Assembly: GCF_016862075.1 (NCBI RefSeq)
Contig: NZ_BOMG01000042.1
Span: 124,001-188,000 of the forward strand
DNA length: 64,000 nt
Origin: Actinoplanes couchii
GTDB taxonomy: Bacteria; Actinomycetota; Actinomycetes; Mycobacteriales; Micromonosporaceae
Reading direction: 5' to 3'
The position numbers and the translations under genes are program-made. This document shows, piece by piece, positions 40,777-48,624 of this stretch (the first letter of the stretch is position 1; each line of letters begins with the position of its first letter). The notes below the pieces were generated by a model. The model had not been told where the DNA came from, made no database searches, and saw only the letters and a program-made list of their open reading frames with translations.

Positions 40777-41539
40777 TCGTGTTGGAAGTCAGGCCGTAGT
40801 GGCCGGCCACCTCGCGCAGGCGCTCCTCGCCCTTGCCGATGCGGAAACTGTGGCCGTCCGGATCCCGGACCACGAAGTCACGCATCCCGGACGGGCGGGA
40901 CGCGATCGGGTCCGTGATGTCCGCGCCGGCCTGCTCGTACTCGGCGCAGAGGGTGTCCGGGTCGTCGGCGTACACATAAGCCGTCTGGGCCGGCGGCGGG
41001 CCGTCGCCGGTCCACGGGATCAGCAGCAGGGTTTCGATGTCGCCGCTGGACAGGGCGGCCAGAGCGTCGTCGGCAGTGCGCCAGGCCAGGCGGAAGCCGA
41101 GCGCCTCCTGGTAATAGGTGATCGACCGATCCATGTCGGTCACGGCGAGCCGGGGCATCACGTGCAGCCAGGTCGTCGGTTCGGTGCTGATGGTGTCCTC
41201 CTCGGTGAGCGCGTCCACCGCCTCCAGCAGGCGGCGGACCTCGTCGAGCCGGGTTTCGAGGCGGGCGCGGTGGTCCCGGAACAGCTCGCGCCGTTCGGTG
41301 TCACCGGCGCCGGCCAGCACCCGGCGGATGTCCGCGATCGGCATGTCCAGCGATCGCAGCAGGGCGATGACCCGGGCGGCCCCGGTCTGGCCGCTGGTGT
41401 ACCAGCGGTAGCCGGAGCCTTCGGCGCGGCCGTCCGGTTCGAGCAGCCGCATCCGGTCGTACCGGCGCAGCTGCGGAATGCTCAACCCGACCAGTTCAGC
41501 GAACCGCCCGATCCGAAAGTGCCCGTTGTCGTCGTCCAC
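40748..41539 (-). CDS. MerR-family regulator fused to a VOC domain
   Basis: The start is GTG 41539, giving 263 residues. N-terminal MerR winged helix and dimer helix (about 1-115): 'FRIGRFAELVGLSIPQLRRYDRMRLLEPDGRAEGSGYRWYTSGQTGAARVIALLRSLDMPIADIRRVL'. Residues about 120-240 form a glyoxalase/bleomycin-resistance VOC domain: 'MPRLAVTDMDRSITYYQEALGFRLAWR' and 'MRDFVVRDPDGHSFRIG'. The VOC domain is presumably the ligand sensor. It is divergent from a stand-alone VOC gene that is the obvious target. The promoter has the MerR-type 19-bp spacer with a palindrome. The 3' end overlaps the decarboxylase by 29 bp. Confidence 0.87.
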   Translation of the reverse strand: MDDDNGHFRIGRFAELVGLSIPQLRRYDRMRLLEPDGRAEGSGYRWYTSGQTGAARVIALLRSLDMPIADIRRVLAGAGDTERRELFRDHRARLETRLDEVRRLLEAVDALTEEDTISTEPTTWLHVMPRLAVTDMDRSITYYQEALGFRLAWRTADDALAALSSGDIETLLLIPWTGDGPPPAQTAYVYADDPDTLCAEYEQAGADITDPIASRPSGMRDFVVRDPDGHSFRIGKGEERLREVAGHYGLTSNTITVQVNKRR

Positions 41540-41545
41540 GCTCCG

Positions 41546-41576
41546 ATTCTGCGAGACTCACCCGGGTGAGGGTCAA
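41546..41576 (-). promoter_or_regulatory. MerR-type promoter of the MerR-VOC gene
   Basis: On the minus strand: TTGACC (41571-41576), 19-bp spacer, CAGAAT (41546-41551), then 6 bases to GTG 41539. The spacer contains the perfect palindrome CTCACCCGGGTGAG (41557-41570), which also covers the GTG start of the divergent VOC gene at 41566. Confidence 0.65.
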
Positions 41577-41934
41577 CAACACGATCCACCCCATTGCCGG
41601 TACGCCTGACCTGCCCCGGATGCGAGCCTTCTACCAGGAGGTTCTCGGCGCGATCCAGGCCCGGCGCGTACCGGAGGAGGGTCCTGAGTTCTATGTCGAG
41701 CTGCGGATCGGCGATTCCACACTCGGTCTCGTCCGCCAGGAGGACGCCGAGACCGGTTCGCCGGTACGGATCATCCTGAGCGCCGAGGTGCCGGACGTCG
41801 ACGCGTTGCTGCCCGTCGTCGAAGCCTCGGGTGGCACTGTCACGGGGCCGCCCAACGACATGCCGTGGGGTCAGCGGGTGGCGCACGTCCTCGACCCGGA
41901 CGGCAACATGCTCAACCTTACGATGCCGCTCTGA
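41566..41934 (+). CDS. VOC-family protein (glyoxalase/bleomycin resistance-like)
   Basis: 122 residues from GTG 41566. One compact VOC domain: 'RVNNTIHPIAGTPDLPRMRAFYQEVLGAIQARRV', 'FYVELRIGDSTLGLV', 'WGQRVAHVLDPDGNMLNLTMPL'. Such single-domain proteins dimerise and either bind a ligand or drug or perform metal-dependent isomerisation. The start codon lies inside the palindrome of the divergent MerR-VOC promoter, so binding there would govern both genes. The regulator carries the same domain type, suggesting that effector and sensor bind the same compound. The stop abuts the stop of the convergent SDR with no gap. Confidence 0.83.
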   Translation: MRVNNTIHPIAGTPDLPRMRAFYQEVLGAIQARRVPEEGPEFYVELRIGDSTLGLVRQEDAETGSPVRIILSAEVPDVDALLPVVEASGGTVTGPPNDMPWGQRVAHVLDPDGNMLNLTMPL

Positions 41935-42795
41935 TCACTTGGGGAAGTGCGGCTTGAGGTTGGCGGCCATCATCCGGTCCAGGAGGCGGTCGGAGAGCAG
42001 GCGGGGGAGCCGGGTGAGCATGGCCGCGTCCCGGCCGATCGTGTAGCGGGCGCGTGGGCTGCGGGTGGTCGCGGCGTCGGCGATGATCCGGCCGGCCCGG
42101 TCGGCGGGCAGCCCGGACTTCGTGAAGTCGGCGGCCTGGTTGATGATCGCCCGGAGCAGGGCCCCGTACCGGGTCTGCTCGGTGGGTGTCATCCCGGCGA
42201 TGGTCTTCTCGGCCCGCTCGATGCCGTGCGGGGTCATCTCGGTCTGCACACCACCGGGCTCGACGACGACCACCTGCACGCCGAGCGGCGCGAGTTCACG
42301 GCGTAGCGCGTCGCTCATGCCCTCCATGGCGAATTTCGCTCCCGCGTACGCGCCATAGGTGGGCATCGCGACCTTGCCGCCCACCGAGCTGATGTTGACG
42401 ACCCGGCCTCCGCTGGTGTGCAGGGCGGGCAGGACCGCCTTGGTGACGGCGACGTGCCCGAAGAAGTTGACCTCGAACTGGCGGCGCCACTCGTCCATCG
42501 AGAGCAGCTCGACCGGGGCGTTGATCGCGATCCCGGCGTTGTTGATCACGGCGCGCAGCGGGCGGCGGCGCGGGTCGGTGGTGATCCGGCGGGCGACGTC
42601 CTCGATCTGACCGGCGTCGGTGACGTCGAGGAAGACCGGCTCGATGCCCGGCGCTTTCAGGGCGACCGCATCGGCGTCACGGCGGACTCCGGCGAGCACG
42701 TGGTAACCACGGCCGGCCAGCTCACGGGCGGTGGCCGCACCCATGCCGGTGGAGGCGCCGCTGATCAGGACCAGTTCTTCATGTGACGTTGTCAT
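41935..42795 (-). CDS. SDR-family oxidoreductase
   Basis: The start is ATG 42795, giving 286 residues; it is fixed by the promoter TTGACA (42826-42831), 17 bp, TACCGT (42803-42808) and 7 bases to ATG, implying a leaderless mRNA. Motifs: 'VLISGASTGMGAATARELAGRGYHVLAGVRR', 'AVINNAGIAINAPVELLSMDEWRRQFEVNFFG', Ser in 'VVNISSVGG', Tyr in YAGAK. Substrate unknown; the group includes 17-beta-dehydrogenase-like and toxin-reducing enzymes. A TetR regulator is divergent and its likely repressor. Confidence 0.87.
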   Translation of the reverse strand: MTTSHEELVLISGASTGMGAATARELAGRGYHVLAGVRRDADAVALKAPGIEPVFLDVTDAGQIEDVARRITTDPRRRPLRAVINNAGIAINAPVELLSMDEWRRQFEVNFFGHVAVTKAVLPALHTSGGRVVNISSVGGKVAMPTYGAYAGAKFAMEGMSDALRRELAPLGVQVVVVEPGGVQTEMTPHGIERAEKTIAGMTPTEQTRYGALLRAIINQAADFTKSGLPADRAGRIIADAATTRSPRARYTIGRDAAMLTRLPRLLSDRLLDRMMAANLKPHFPK

Positions 42796-42838
42796 ATGAA
42801 CGACGGTAGGCATTCCATGTGACATTGTCAAATGAACG
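42780..42838. promoter_or_regulatory. Two 23-bp direct repeats, probable TetR operators
   Basis: Copies at 42780-42802 and 42816-42838 differ at only two of 23 positions and start 36 bp apart. Their cores are TGACGTTGTCA (42784-42794) and TGACATTGTCA (42820-42830), the second a palindrome around its centre. Copy 1 covers the SDR start codon and copy 2 its -35, an arrangement suited to repression. Confidence 0.65.
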
Positions 42839-42856
42839 GGAGGGTAGATTGCCCCC

Positions 42857-43417
42857 ATGGTCAGCAGGGTGGAGAGCGCGGCGGCAACCAGGCGCGCACT
42901 GGTGGACGCCGCCACGGAACTGCTCGACGAGGGCGGCCCGGAAGCGGTCACGCTACGCGCGGTCGGCGCACGGGCCGGCGTGTCCCGGGGCGCGCCGTAC
43001 GGTCACTTCCCCGACAAGGAACACCTGCTCGGCGCGGTGGCCGAGGAGAGCTGGACGATCATCGGCGATGGTCTGGACAAGCTGATCGCCGACCGTTCGT
43101 TGCCTCCCGCCGAACGTCTGGAGCGCGCCCTGACCGGCTTGATGGAGGTGGGCCGCCGGCGCCCGCACGCCTACGCGCTGATGTTCGCGGCTCCGGTGGA
43201 CCAGAACCCGGGAGCGGTGGAAGCGGTGTCCCGAACCCACGACCAGTTCCTGACGATCGTGGCGGAGCTGGCCGACGACCCCGGCCCGATCGGGGCACTG
43301 CTGATGACAAGCGTCCACGGCATTGTGGCCATGGAGAACAGCGGCCACCTGACCCCGGAAAAGTGGAACACCACAGGCGACGCCCTGCTCAAACTCCTGA
43401 TCGCCCGGATCGCCTGA
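42857..43417 (+). CDS. TetR-family transcriptional regulator
   Basis: 186 residues from ATG 42857; TAGATT (42845-42850) lies 6 bases upstream, suggesting a leaderless mRNA. The N-terminal helix-turn-helix reads 'TRRALVDAATELLDEGGPEAVTLRAVGARAGVSRGAPYGHFPDKEHLLGAVAEESW'. The C-terminal ligand domain ('ALTGLMEVGRRRPHAYALMFAAP') resembles the TetR_C_13/WHG type. The divergent SDR with two 23-bp operators between is the likely target. The last 29 bp overlap the convergent hypothetical gene. Confidence 0.87.
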   Translation: MVSRVESAAATRRALVDAATELLDEGGPEAVTLRAVGARAGVSRGAPYGHFPDKEHLLGAVAEESWTIIGDGLDKLIADRSLPPAERLERALTGLMEVGRRRPHAYALMFAAPVDQNPGAVEAVSRTHDQFLTIVAELADDPGPIGALLMTSVHGIVAMENSGHLTPEKWNTTGDALLKLLIARIA

Positions 43418-44099
43418 CTGCGGCTGCGCGGATGTGATCGTCGTGATGCTCGAGGATTTTCTTGGTTCTCGGCACCAGTTGCGGCCAGCGCGCCCCGACC
43501 GTCGCGAGATGGGAGCGTAATTCCTCCCCCGAGTCGTAGAGCCACCCCTCGTCGAAACTCAGCGCCGCCTCTACCCGCCGGATGTCATCCGAATGGAGCC
43601 ATTCGCGAAGAATGGATATCAGGTCGGTGCCGTTGTCGTCGGTCAACCAGATGAGCCTATGGATGATCTCGTCCAGATCGCCGCCCGTCAGGTTGGGGGA
43701 GAGCCTGGCGATCAGGCAGTCCATCACTGACCGCATCACCTCACGCCCGCGGAGGCGATCGATGCCGCCGCTCCAGGGGAGCCGGTCCTCGAAGTCGCAA
43801 GCCGCCACCGCGGGAAGGTCGGACTTCCACAGCCGGGTCACGGTTTGCGCCGTCAGATCGACGATCGATGACCGGTCACCGAGGTCTGTCGATTCCAACT
43901 CCACGGTGGTTCGCCAGCGCACAAAATCGGCGTCCGGCTCGATGGCTGACGTGGCCTGATTGCGGCGCGCCTCGACCACCAGGCCGGGCAGGAGCATGGC
44001 GCCTCGCTCGAATGTTCCACCCAGGAGTGCCGCGAGCACGACTTTCACCTCGGGAACGTCACCCTTGACGAATATCTTGCAATAGTCGAAGCCGTCCAC
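43389..44099 (-). CDS. Conserved hypothetical protein
   Basis: The start is GTG 44099, with GGAGG 5 bases upstream, giving 236 residues. I do not recognise a named family. 'DYCKIFVKGD...ALLGG', 'VVEARRNQ', 'VRWRTTVELE', 'VTRLWKSDLPAVAACDFEDRLPW' resembles a group of actinomycete hypotheticals found as single genes. The C-terminal third ('RRVEAALSFDEGWLYDSGEELRSHLATVGARWPQLVPRTKKILEHHDDHIRAAAVRR') is HEAT-like. No signal or membrane helix. Its codon use looks slightly less GC-rich at third positions than neighbours, which hints at transfer. A role as an immunity protein is possible, but no toxin is nearby. Confidence 0.65.
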   Translation of the reverse strand: MDGFDYCKIFVKGDVPEVKVVLAALLGGTFERGAMLLPGLVVEARRNQATSAIEPDADFVRWRTTVELESTDLGDRSSIVDLTAQTVTRLWKSDLPAVAACDFEDRLPWSGGIDRLRGREVMRSVMDCLIARLSPNLTGGDLDEIIHRLIWLTDDNGTDLISILREWLHSDDIRRVEAALSFDEGWLYDSGEELRSHLATVGARWPQLVPRTKKILEHHDDHIRAAAVRRSGRSGV

Positions 44100-44227
44100 A
44101 TGTGCCTCCAAGGAGCTGGGCACGCATGGTACGGACGCGGGTGACCGGGCCGCGACATCATTTCGCCGGGGCGAGCGCCCAGACGAAGGCGGCTCGCGTA
44201 GGCCCACGTGGCTGGTCGGATCCGATG

Positions 44228-44674
44228 TCATCGAGCCGCGGCTTCGGCCATTGAGCGTAGGACCGTTTTGAAGCCCAGCCAGCCGATCGCCTCGAACGCC
44301 GGGGCGGTCAGGCGGGTCAGGCGGTGGGGCCACACCGTGACGTCCTCGCCCCACAGGACCCGGCTACGGTTTCCGGGTAACGGGGTCACCGTGAACCAGG
44401 CGTAACCCCGGATCACGTGGCCGTGTTTGGTCACCTCGCAGCGGCCTGCACTGTCGCCGGGAGTGTCTCCGGACGGGGGCTGCCAGCCGGTCACGGTCAT
44501 CGGGTCGTCGAAAGCCAGGCGGCCTATGCCGGTGCGGGCCGTGAAAGCGCGGTCACCGGTCACCGCCACGCTGGTGAAGGGGGCCCAGTCGCCGTGGCGG
44601 GGCCAGTCGACAAGCGTCGCCCACGTGACCGTGGCGGGGGCGCGGACCGTCTGGCTCACGGTGAAACGGGGCAT
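44228..44674 (-). CDS. SRPBCC-family protein (polyketide cyclase-like)
   Basis: 148 residues from ATG 44674. The fold is START/Bet v1-like: 'FTVSQTVRAPATVTWATLVDWPRHGDWAPFTSVAVTG', 'GRLAFDDPMTVTGWQPP', 'GYAWFTVTPLPGNRSRVLWGEDVTVWPHRLTRLTAPAFEAIGWLGFKTVLRSMA'. The pattern fits polyketide_cyc2-type SRPBCC proteins, which bind lipophilic ligands; enzymatic function is unproven. TACGAT (44681-44686) lies 6 bases before the ATG, again a leaderless layout, so the gene can be transcribed on its own although the transporter gene upstream ends only 19 bp away. Confidence 0.8.
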   Translation of the reverse strand: MPRFTVSQTVRAPATVTWATLVDWPRHGDWAPFTSVAVTGDRAFTARTGIGRLAFDDPMTVTGWQPPSGDTPGDSAGRCEVTKHGHVIRGYAWFTVTPLPGNRSRVLWGEDVTVWPHRLTRLTAPAFEAIGWLGFKTVLRSMAEAAAR

Positions 44675-44693
44675 TTGTCCATCGTACCGACAA

Positions 44694-46280
44694 TTAATCT
44701 GACCTTCTGGTGGGACCGCGAACCGTGCGCATCGCGTCGGTCAGGCCGTGCGGGCGGGTGTGCCTCGGGCGGCGACCGGCAGCGGGGTCGACGGACATCT
44801 CCTTCATCATCGCCACGCTCAGGGCCAGCATCACCACCACGAACGGCAGCGCCACCACGATCGTCGCCTGCTGCAGCGCCTGTAGCCCGCCGGCCAGCAG
44901 CAGCGCCGCGCCGACCGCGCCCATCAGCACGCCCCACATCACCACCAGCAGGCGGGCCGGCCGCAGCGCGCCGCGCGACGACAGCGAGGCCAGCACCAGG
45001 GACGCCGAGTCGGCGCTGGTCACGAAGTACAGGCCGACCAGCACCACGGTCACCGTGGTGGTCACGGCCGCCAACGGCAGCGACTCCAGGAGACTGAACA
45101 GGGCGTACTCGGAACCTTTGGCGACTTCGGCGACCAGGTCGACAGCGCCGGAGGTCTGGGCCTTGAGCGCGCTCCCGCCCATGATCGAGAACCACACCGC
45201 GCTGGCGCCGCTGGGGACCAGGAGCACGCCGACGACGAACTGCCGGACCGTGCGGCCGCGGGAGATCCGGGCGATGAAGGTGCCGACGAACGGTGCCCAG
45301 GAGATCCACCACGCCCAGTAGAACAGGGTCCACGACCCCATCCAGGACGGGTCCGAGAACGCGCCGGTACGCGTCGACATGACCAGCAGATTGTTCAGGT
45401 AGTCACCGACCGCCGCCGGCAGCACGTCCAGGGTGTAGACGGTCGGACCGGCCAGGAAGACGAAGAGCATCAGCAGTACGGCGAGGCACACGTTGATCGT
45501 GGACAGCCATTTGACGCCCCGGTCCAGCCCGGAGAAGGCGGACGCCACGAACGCCGCGGTCAGCGCCCCGATGATGATCAACTCGACGGTCCGGGTGTCC
45601 GGCACCCCGGCGACGATGCCGAGCCCCGCCGACACCTGCAGGGCGCCGAGCCCGAGGCTGGTGGCCGAGCCGAAGACGGTGGCGAAGACGGCGAGCAGGT
45701 CGATCAGCCGCCCGGTCCAGCCGTCGGCCCGGTCGCCGAGCAGCGGGTGGAACGCGGCGGAGAGCCGGTTGCCCCGGCCCTTACGGAACGTGGAGTACGC
45801 CAGCGCCAGCCCGGCCACCGCGTAGATCGCCCACGGATGCAGGGTCCAGTGGAACAGGGTGTACTGCATCGCCACCGAGGCGGCCGCCCCGCTCTCGGCG
45901 ACGGCGCCGGATGCCGGGGGTGGCGCCGCGAAGTGCTGGATCGGTTCGGCGACCGAGTAGAACACCAGGCCGATGCCCATGCCGGCGCTGAACATCATGG
46001 CGACCCAGGCGAGGGTGCTGAACTCGGGTTCGTCGTCGTCGGCGCCGAGCCGGATCCGCCCGAAGCGCCCGGCCGCGAGGATCAGGGCGAGTACCAGGAA
46101 GGCGTCGGCGGCCAGTACGAAGAACCAGCCGAACGTGCCGATGGTCCAGTCCAGCCCGGCTTTCCCGGCGCGGGCCGCGGTGTCCGGGGTGAGTACCGCC
46201 CACAGCACGATCGCCAGCACACCGGCCACACCAACGGCGATGACCGGGCGGTCGGCGCGGTCGTCCTGAGCGGTGGTCAC
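44694..46280 (-). CDS. BCCT-family betaine/carnitine/choline transporter
   Basis: The start is GTG 46280, giving 528 residues. It has about twelve hydrophobic helices and the BCCT signature 'GSWTLFYWAWWISWAPFVGTFIARISRGRT'. Other family blocks: 'MMFSAGMGIGLVFYSVAEPIQHF', 'LFHWTLHPWAIYAVAGLALAY', 'GSATSLGLGALQVSAGL', 'VTSADSASLVLASLSS'. BCCT carriers import quaternary ammonium compounds with Na+ or H+ and often respond to osmotic stress. The glycine-rich 'GMGIGL' matches Na+-coupled betaine carriers. The C-terminal tail (about 35 residues, Arg-rich) is short and could sense osmolality, as in BetP. Confidence 0.92.
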   Translation of the reverse strand: MTTAQDDRADRPVIAVGVAGVLAIVLWAVLTPDTAARAGKAGLDWTIGTFGWFFVLAADAFLVLALILAAGRFGRIRLGADDDEPEFSTLAWVAMMFSAGMGIGLVFYSVAEPIQHFAAPPPASGAVAESGAAASVAMQYTLFHWTLHPWAIYAVAGLALAYSTFRKGRGNRLSAAFHPLLGDRADGWTGRLIDLLAVFATVFGSATSLGLGALQVSAGLGIVAGVPDTRTVELIIIGALTAAFVASAFSGLDRGVKWLSTINVCLAVLLMLFVFLAGPTVYTLDVLPAAVGDYLNNLLVMSTRTGAFSDPSWMGSWTLFYWAWWISWAPFVGTFIARISRGRTVRQFVVGVLLVPSGASAVWFSIMGGSALKAQTSGAVDLVAEVAKGSEYALFSLLESLPLAAVTTTVTVVLVGLYFVTSADSASLVLASLSSRGALRPARLLVVMWGVLMGAVGAALLLAGGLQALQQATIVVALPFVVVMLALSVAMMKEMSVDPAAGRRPRHTRPHGLTDAMRTVRGPTRRSD

Positions 46281-46424
46281 AGAAGATCATCGTGCCCCGG
46301 TTCGCGGCTCCGCGGTCAACATATTGACGCTCATCGAAACGATGCATAGCGTGCAGGCACGCACCCCGGCGCGGGCACACCCCCGCACGCGCCGGCTCGT
46401 TCCCCCCGCGAAAGGGCGTTGACC
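46281..46424. promoter_or_regulatory. Divergent promoter region of BCCT and secreted propeller genes
   Basis: TTGACG at 46324-46329 and a weak TAGCGT 17 bp later (46347-46352) may drive the rightward gene. ATCGAAACGAT (46333-46343) is a short palindrome in the spacer. AAAGGG (46411-46416) is the ribosome binding site for ATG 46425. Confidence 0.4.
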
Positions 46425-47732
46425 ATGCTCCGAGGCGTACGTCGCACGATGCTCGCCGCAACCGCGCTCCTGCTGTCCCTGGCCTTCGCCGGACCGCCGG
46501 CCGGCGCACACGATCCGGGCTCCAAGGAGGGCAAGGCCGAGGAGCAGGAGCTGCTCCGGATCTACCAGCCCACCTGGAAGAGCGGCACCGCGATCGCCGA
46601 CGCCACCGTGACCTGCGTGAACGGCACGGCCGGCAGTTACCCGTGCAAGAACGTGGACCTGCTCAGCTTCCTGCCCCAGTCGTCGCTGGGCGGCGGCAGC
46701 TCGTCGAGCATGTGGTACTGGGCGGACAGCTACAACAACAACGAGTACATCCTGTACTGCCGCTCCAACGGGGTCTCGTTCGTCAACGTCACCGACCCGT
46801 CGAACCCCCGCTACCTGGGCAACCTGCCGTCCGCGAACGGGGTCAGCTCGTCCTGGTGCGACATCCGGACGTACAACAACTACGCGTACATCGGCAAGGA
46901 CTCGGTCTCGCACGGCATCCAGATCTTCGACCTGACCAAGCTGCGCAACGTCACCACCACCCAGACGTTCACCGCCGCCGCCAGGTTCACCGGCCTGACC
47001 AACAGCCACACCCTGTGGATCAACCAACAGACCGGCTTCCTGTACGTGTCCGGGGCCAACACCTGCAGCAAGGGCCTCACCATCTACGACATCAAGACGC
47101 CGCTCACGCTCACCCAGGCGGCCTGTTACACCGGGGCGGTCTACTCGCACGAGTCGATCGTGGTCAACTACACCGGGCCGGACACCCGTTACACCGGCCG
47201 GGAGATCGCGTTCAACTTCACCGGTCAGGGCAAGACCGTGCAGATCCTGGACGTGACGAACAAGTCGGCGATCAAGCTGCTGTCCAGCGGCACCCACCCC
47301 GGCGCCAGCTTCGTCCACCAGGGCTTCGCCAGCAGCGACTACAAGTACATGATCGTCAACGACGAGACGATCAGCACCGCCTCCGGCAGCCCCGACTTCG
47401 TCTACGACATCCAGAAACTGGACGCCATCAAGTACGTCGGCCGGGACAACGGCACCCGCGGCACGTTTGTCAACCACAACGGCTACACCGTCGGCAACCG
47501 GCACTTCCAGGCGTCGTACCGCGGCGGCCTGCGGATCCTGGACACCACCAACGTCGCGTCGGCCAGCCTGCCCGAGGTCGGCTACTTCGACGTTGACCCG
47601 TCCTCGAACGCCAGCGGCTACAGCGGGAGCTGGATGGCGCTGCCGTACCTGAAGAACGGGGTGGTAGCCGTACAGAGCATCGGTGTGGGTCTCTTCCTGG
47701 TGAAGCCCACCGGCACGGCGGCCGTCAACTGA
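46425..47732 (+). CDS. Secreted choice-of-anchor-B-type LVIVD beta-propeller protein
   Basis: The start is ATG 46425, giving 435 residues. A Sec signal peptide ends near 'AFAGPPAGAHD'. The mature protein has repeated beta-propeller blades of LVIVD type: 'NGVSFVNVTDPSNPRYLGNLPS', 'HGIQIFDLTKLRNV', 'KGLTIYDIKTPLTLTQ', 'GGLRILDTTNVASASLPEVGYFDV'. This is the pattern of choice-of-anchor B proteins, extracellular propellers of unknown function. His residues recur at blade junctions ('NSHTLW', 'YSHESIV', 'FVHQGF', 'FVNHNGYTVGNRHF') and may ligate metal. No C-terminal anchor is seen, so it is probably released. It is followed immediately by a membrane-anchored His-rich protein. Confidence 0.82.
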   Translation: MLRGVRRTMLAATALLLSLAFAGPPAGAHDPGSKEGKAEEQELLRIYQPTWKSGTAIADATVTCVNGTAGSYPCKNVDLLSFLPQSSLGGGSSSSMWYWADSYNNNEYILYCRSNGVSFVNVTDPSNPRYLGNLPSANGVSSSWCDIRTYNNYAYIGKDSVSHGIQIFDLTKLRNVTTTQTFTAAARFTGLTNSHTLWINQQTGFLYVSGANTCSKGLTIYDIKTPLTLTQAACYTGAVYSHESIVVNYTGPDTRYTGREIAFNFTGQGKTVQILDVTNKSAIKLLSSGTHPGASFVHQGFASSDYKYMIVNDETISTASGSPDFVYDIQKLDAIKYVGRDNGTRGTFVNHNGYTVGNRHFQASYRGGLRILDTTNVASASLPEVGYFDVDPSSNASGYSGSWMALPYLKNGVVAVQSIGVGLFLVKPTGTAAVN

Positions 47733-47779
47733 CCGCCCCACCAACCGGCACGGAACGTCACCGCCGCCTGACCGCGGCG

Positions 47780-48571
47780 GTGACGCTGGCCGGCTTCGTC
47801 GGGGCCGCCTACCTGTTCTTCGACAGCCAGGCCCCGGCCGCCGCGCCACCCGCACCGGCACCCTCCGTGGTCGCCTACAACAGCGACGGACTCTCCGACA
47901 TCTACGACGGCTTCCAGGTCGAGCCGCTGTCCCTGCCGACCGGTCGCGGACCGGCCATGATCAAGCTGAAGGTCAACGGCCCGACCACCGACTTCCAGAT
48001 CGTTCACACCGAACCCATGCACATGTACGTCCTCCGCGACGACCTGTCCGGCTACCAGCACCTGCACCCGACCCTGGTCGACGGCGCATGGACGGCCCCC
48101 GTGACGATCACCGACGGCGGCGCGTACCGGGTCTACATCGAGTTCACGCCGGCGGGCCGCCCGGCAACCGCCGACCCGACGGTCCTGGGAGTCCCGTTCG
48201 TGATCCCCGGCGACACCAGCATGATCCCGGTACCCGCCCCGTCCGCCTCGGCGACGTCCGGTGAGTACACGGTCCGCCGCCTGGACGGCACCGCCGACCT
48301 GACCTCGGGCACCCAGACGGCGTTGCAGTTCCAGGTGCTGCGCGACGGCCGGCCGGCGGAGCTGGAGCCGTATCTGGGCGCGTTCGCCCACCTGTCCAAC
48401 TTCGAGGTCCGCACCCAGGCCCTGATGCACCTGCACCCACTCCCGTCCGATGCCACGGGTCTGCTGTCGTTCCACGCCGCCTTCGCCGAACGCGGCGACA
48501 AGCGCCTGTTCCTGCAGTTCCGTGCGGGCGGTGAACTGCACGAGGTCGCCTTCACCGTCTTCTCGACGTGA
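47780..48571 (+). CDS. Membrane-anchored His/Met-rich protein, possible metal-binding
   Basis: Shown from GTG 47780 (263 residues). The frame is open further upstream and the 17 codons before the GTG (TAPPTGTERHRRLTAAV type, basic) look like a natural N-terminus, so translation may begin at CTG 47729, which overlaps the previous stop. A membrane helix ('LAGFVGAAYLFF') is followed by a Pro/Ala linker and two beta-rich domains. Motifs 'HTEPMHMYVLRDDLSGYQHLHPTL' and 'LMHLHPLP' cluster His and Met residues as in copper-binding secreted proteins (YtkA/FixH-like). Coupled with the upstream propeller; the ligand is unproven. Confidence 0.72.
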   Translation: MTLAGFVGAAYLFFDSQAPAAAPPAPAPSVVAYNSDGLSDIYDGFQVEPLSLPTGRGPAMIKLKVNGPTTDFQIVHTEPMHMYVLRDDLSGYQHLHPTLVDGAWTAPVTITDGGAYRVYIEFTPAGRPATADPTVLGVPFVIPGDTSMIPVPAPSASATSGEYTVRRLDGTADLTSGTQTALQFQVLRDGRPAELEPYLGAFAHLSNFEVRTQALMHLHPLPSDATGLLSFHAAFAERGDKRLFLQFRAGGELHEVAFTVFST

Positions 48572-48624
48572 CCAGCCCTCCGTCGGGTAGTGCGGGGAGT
48601 TGATCACCACCTACAGTCAGCCGC

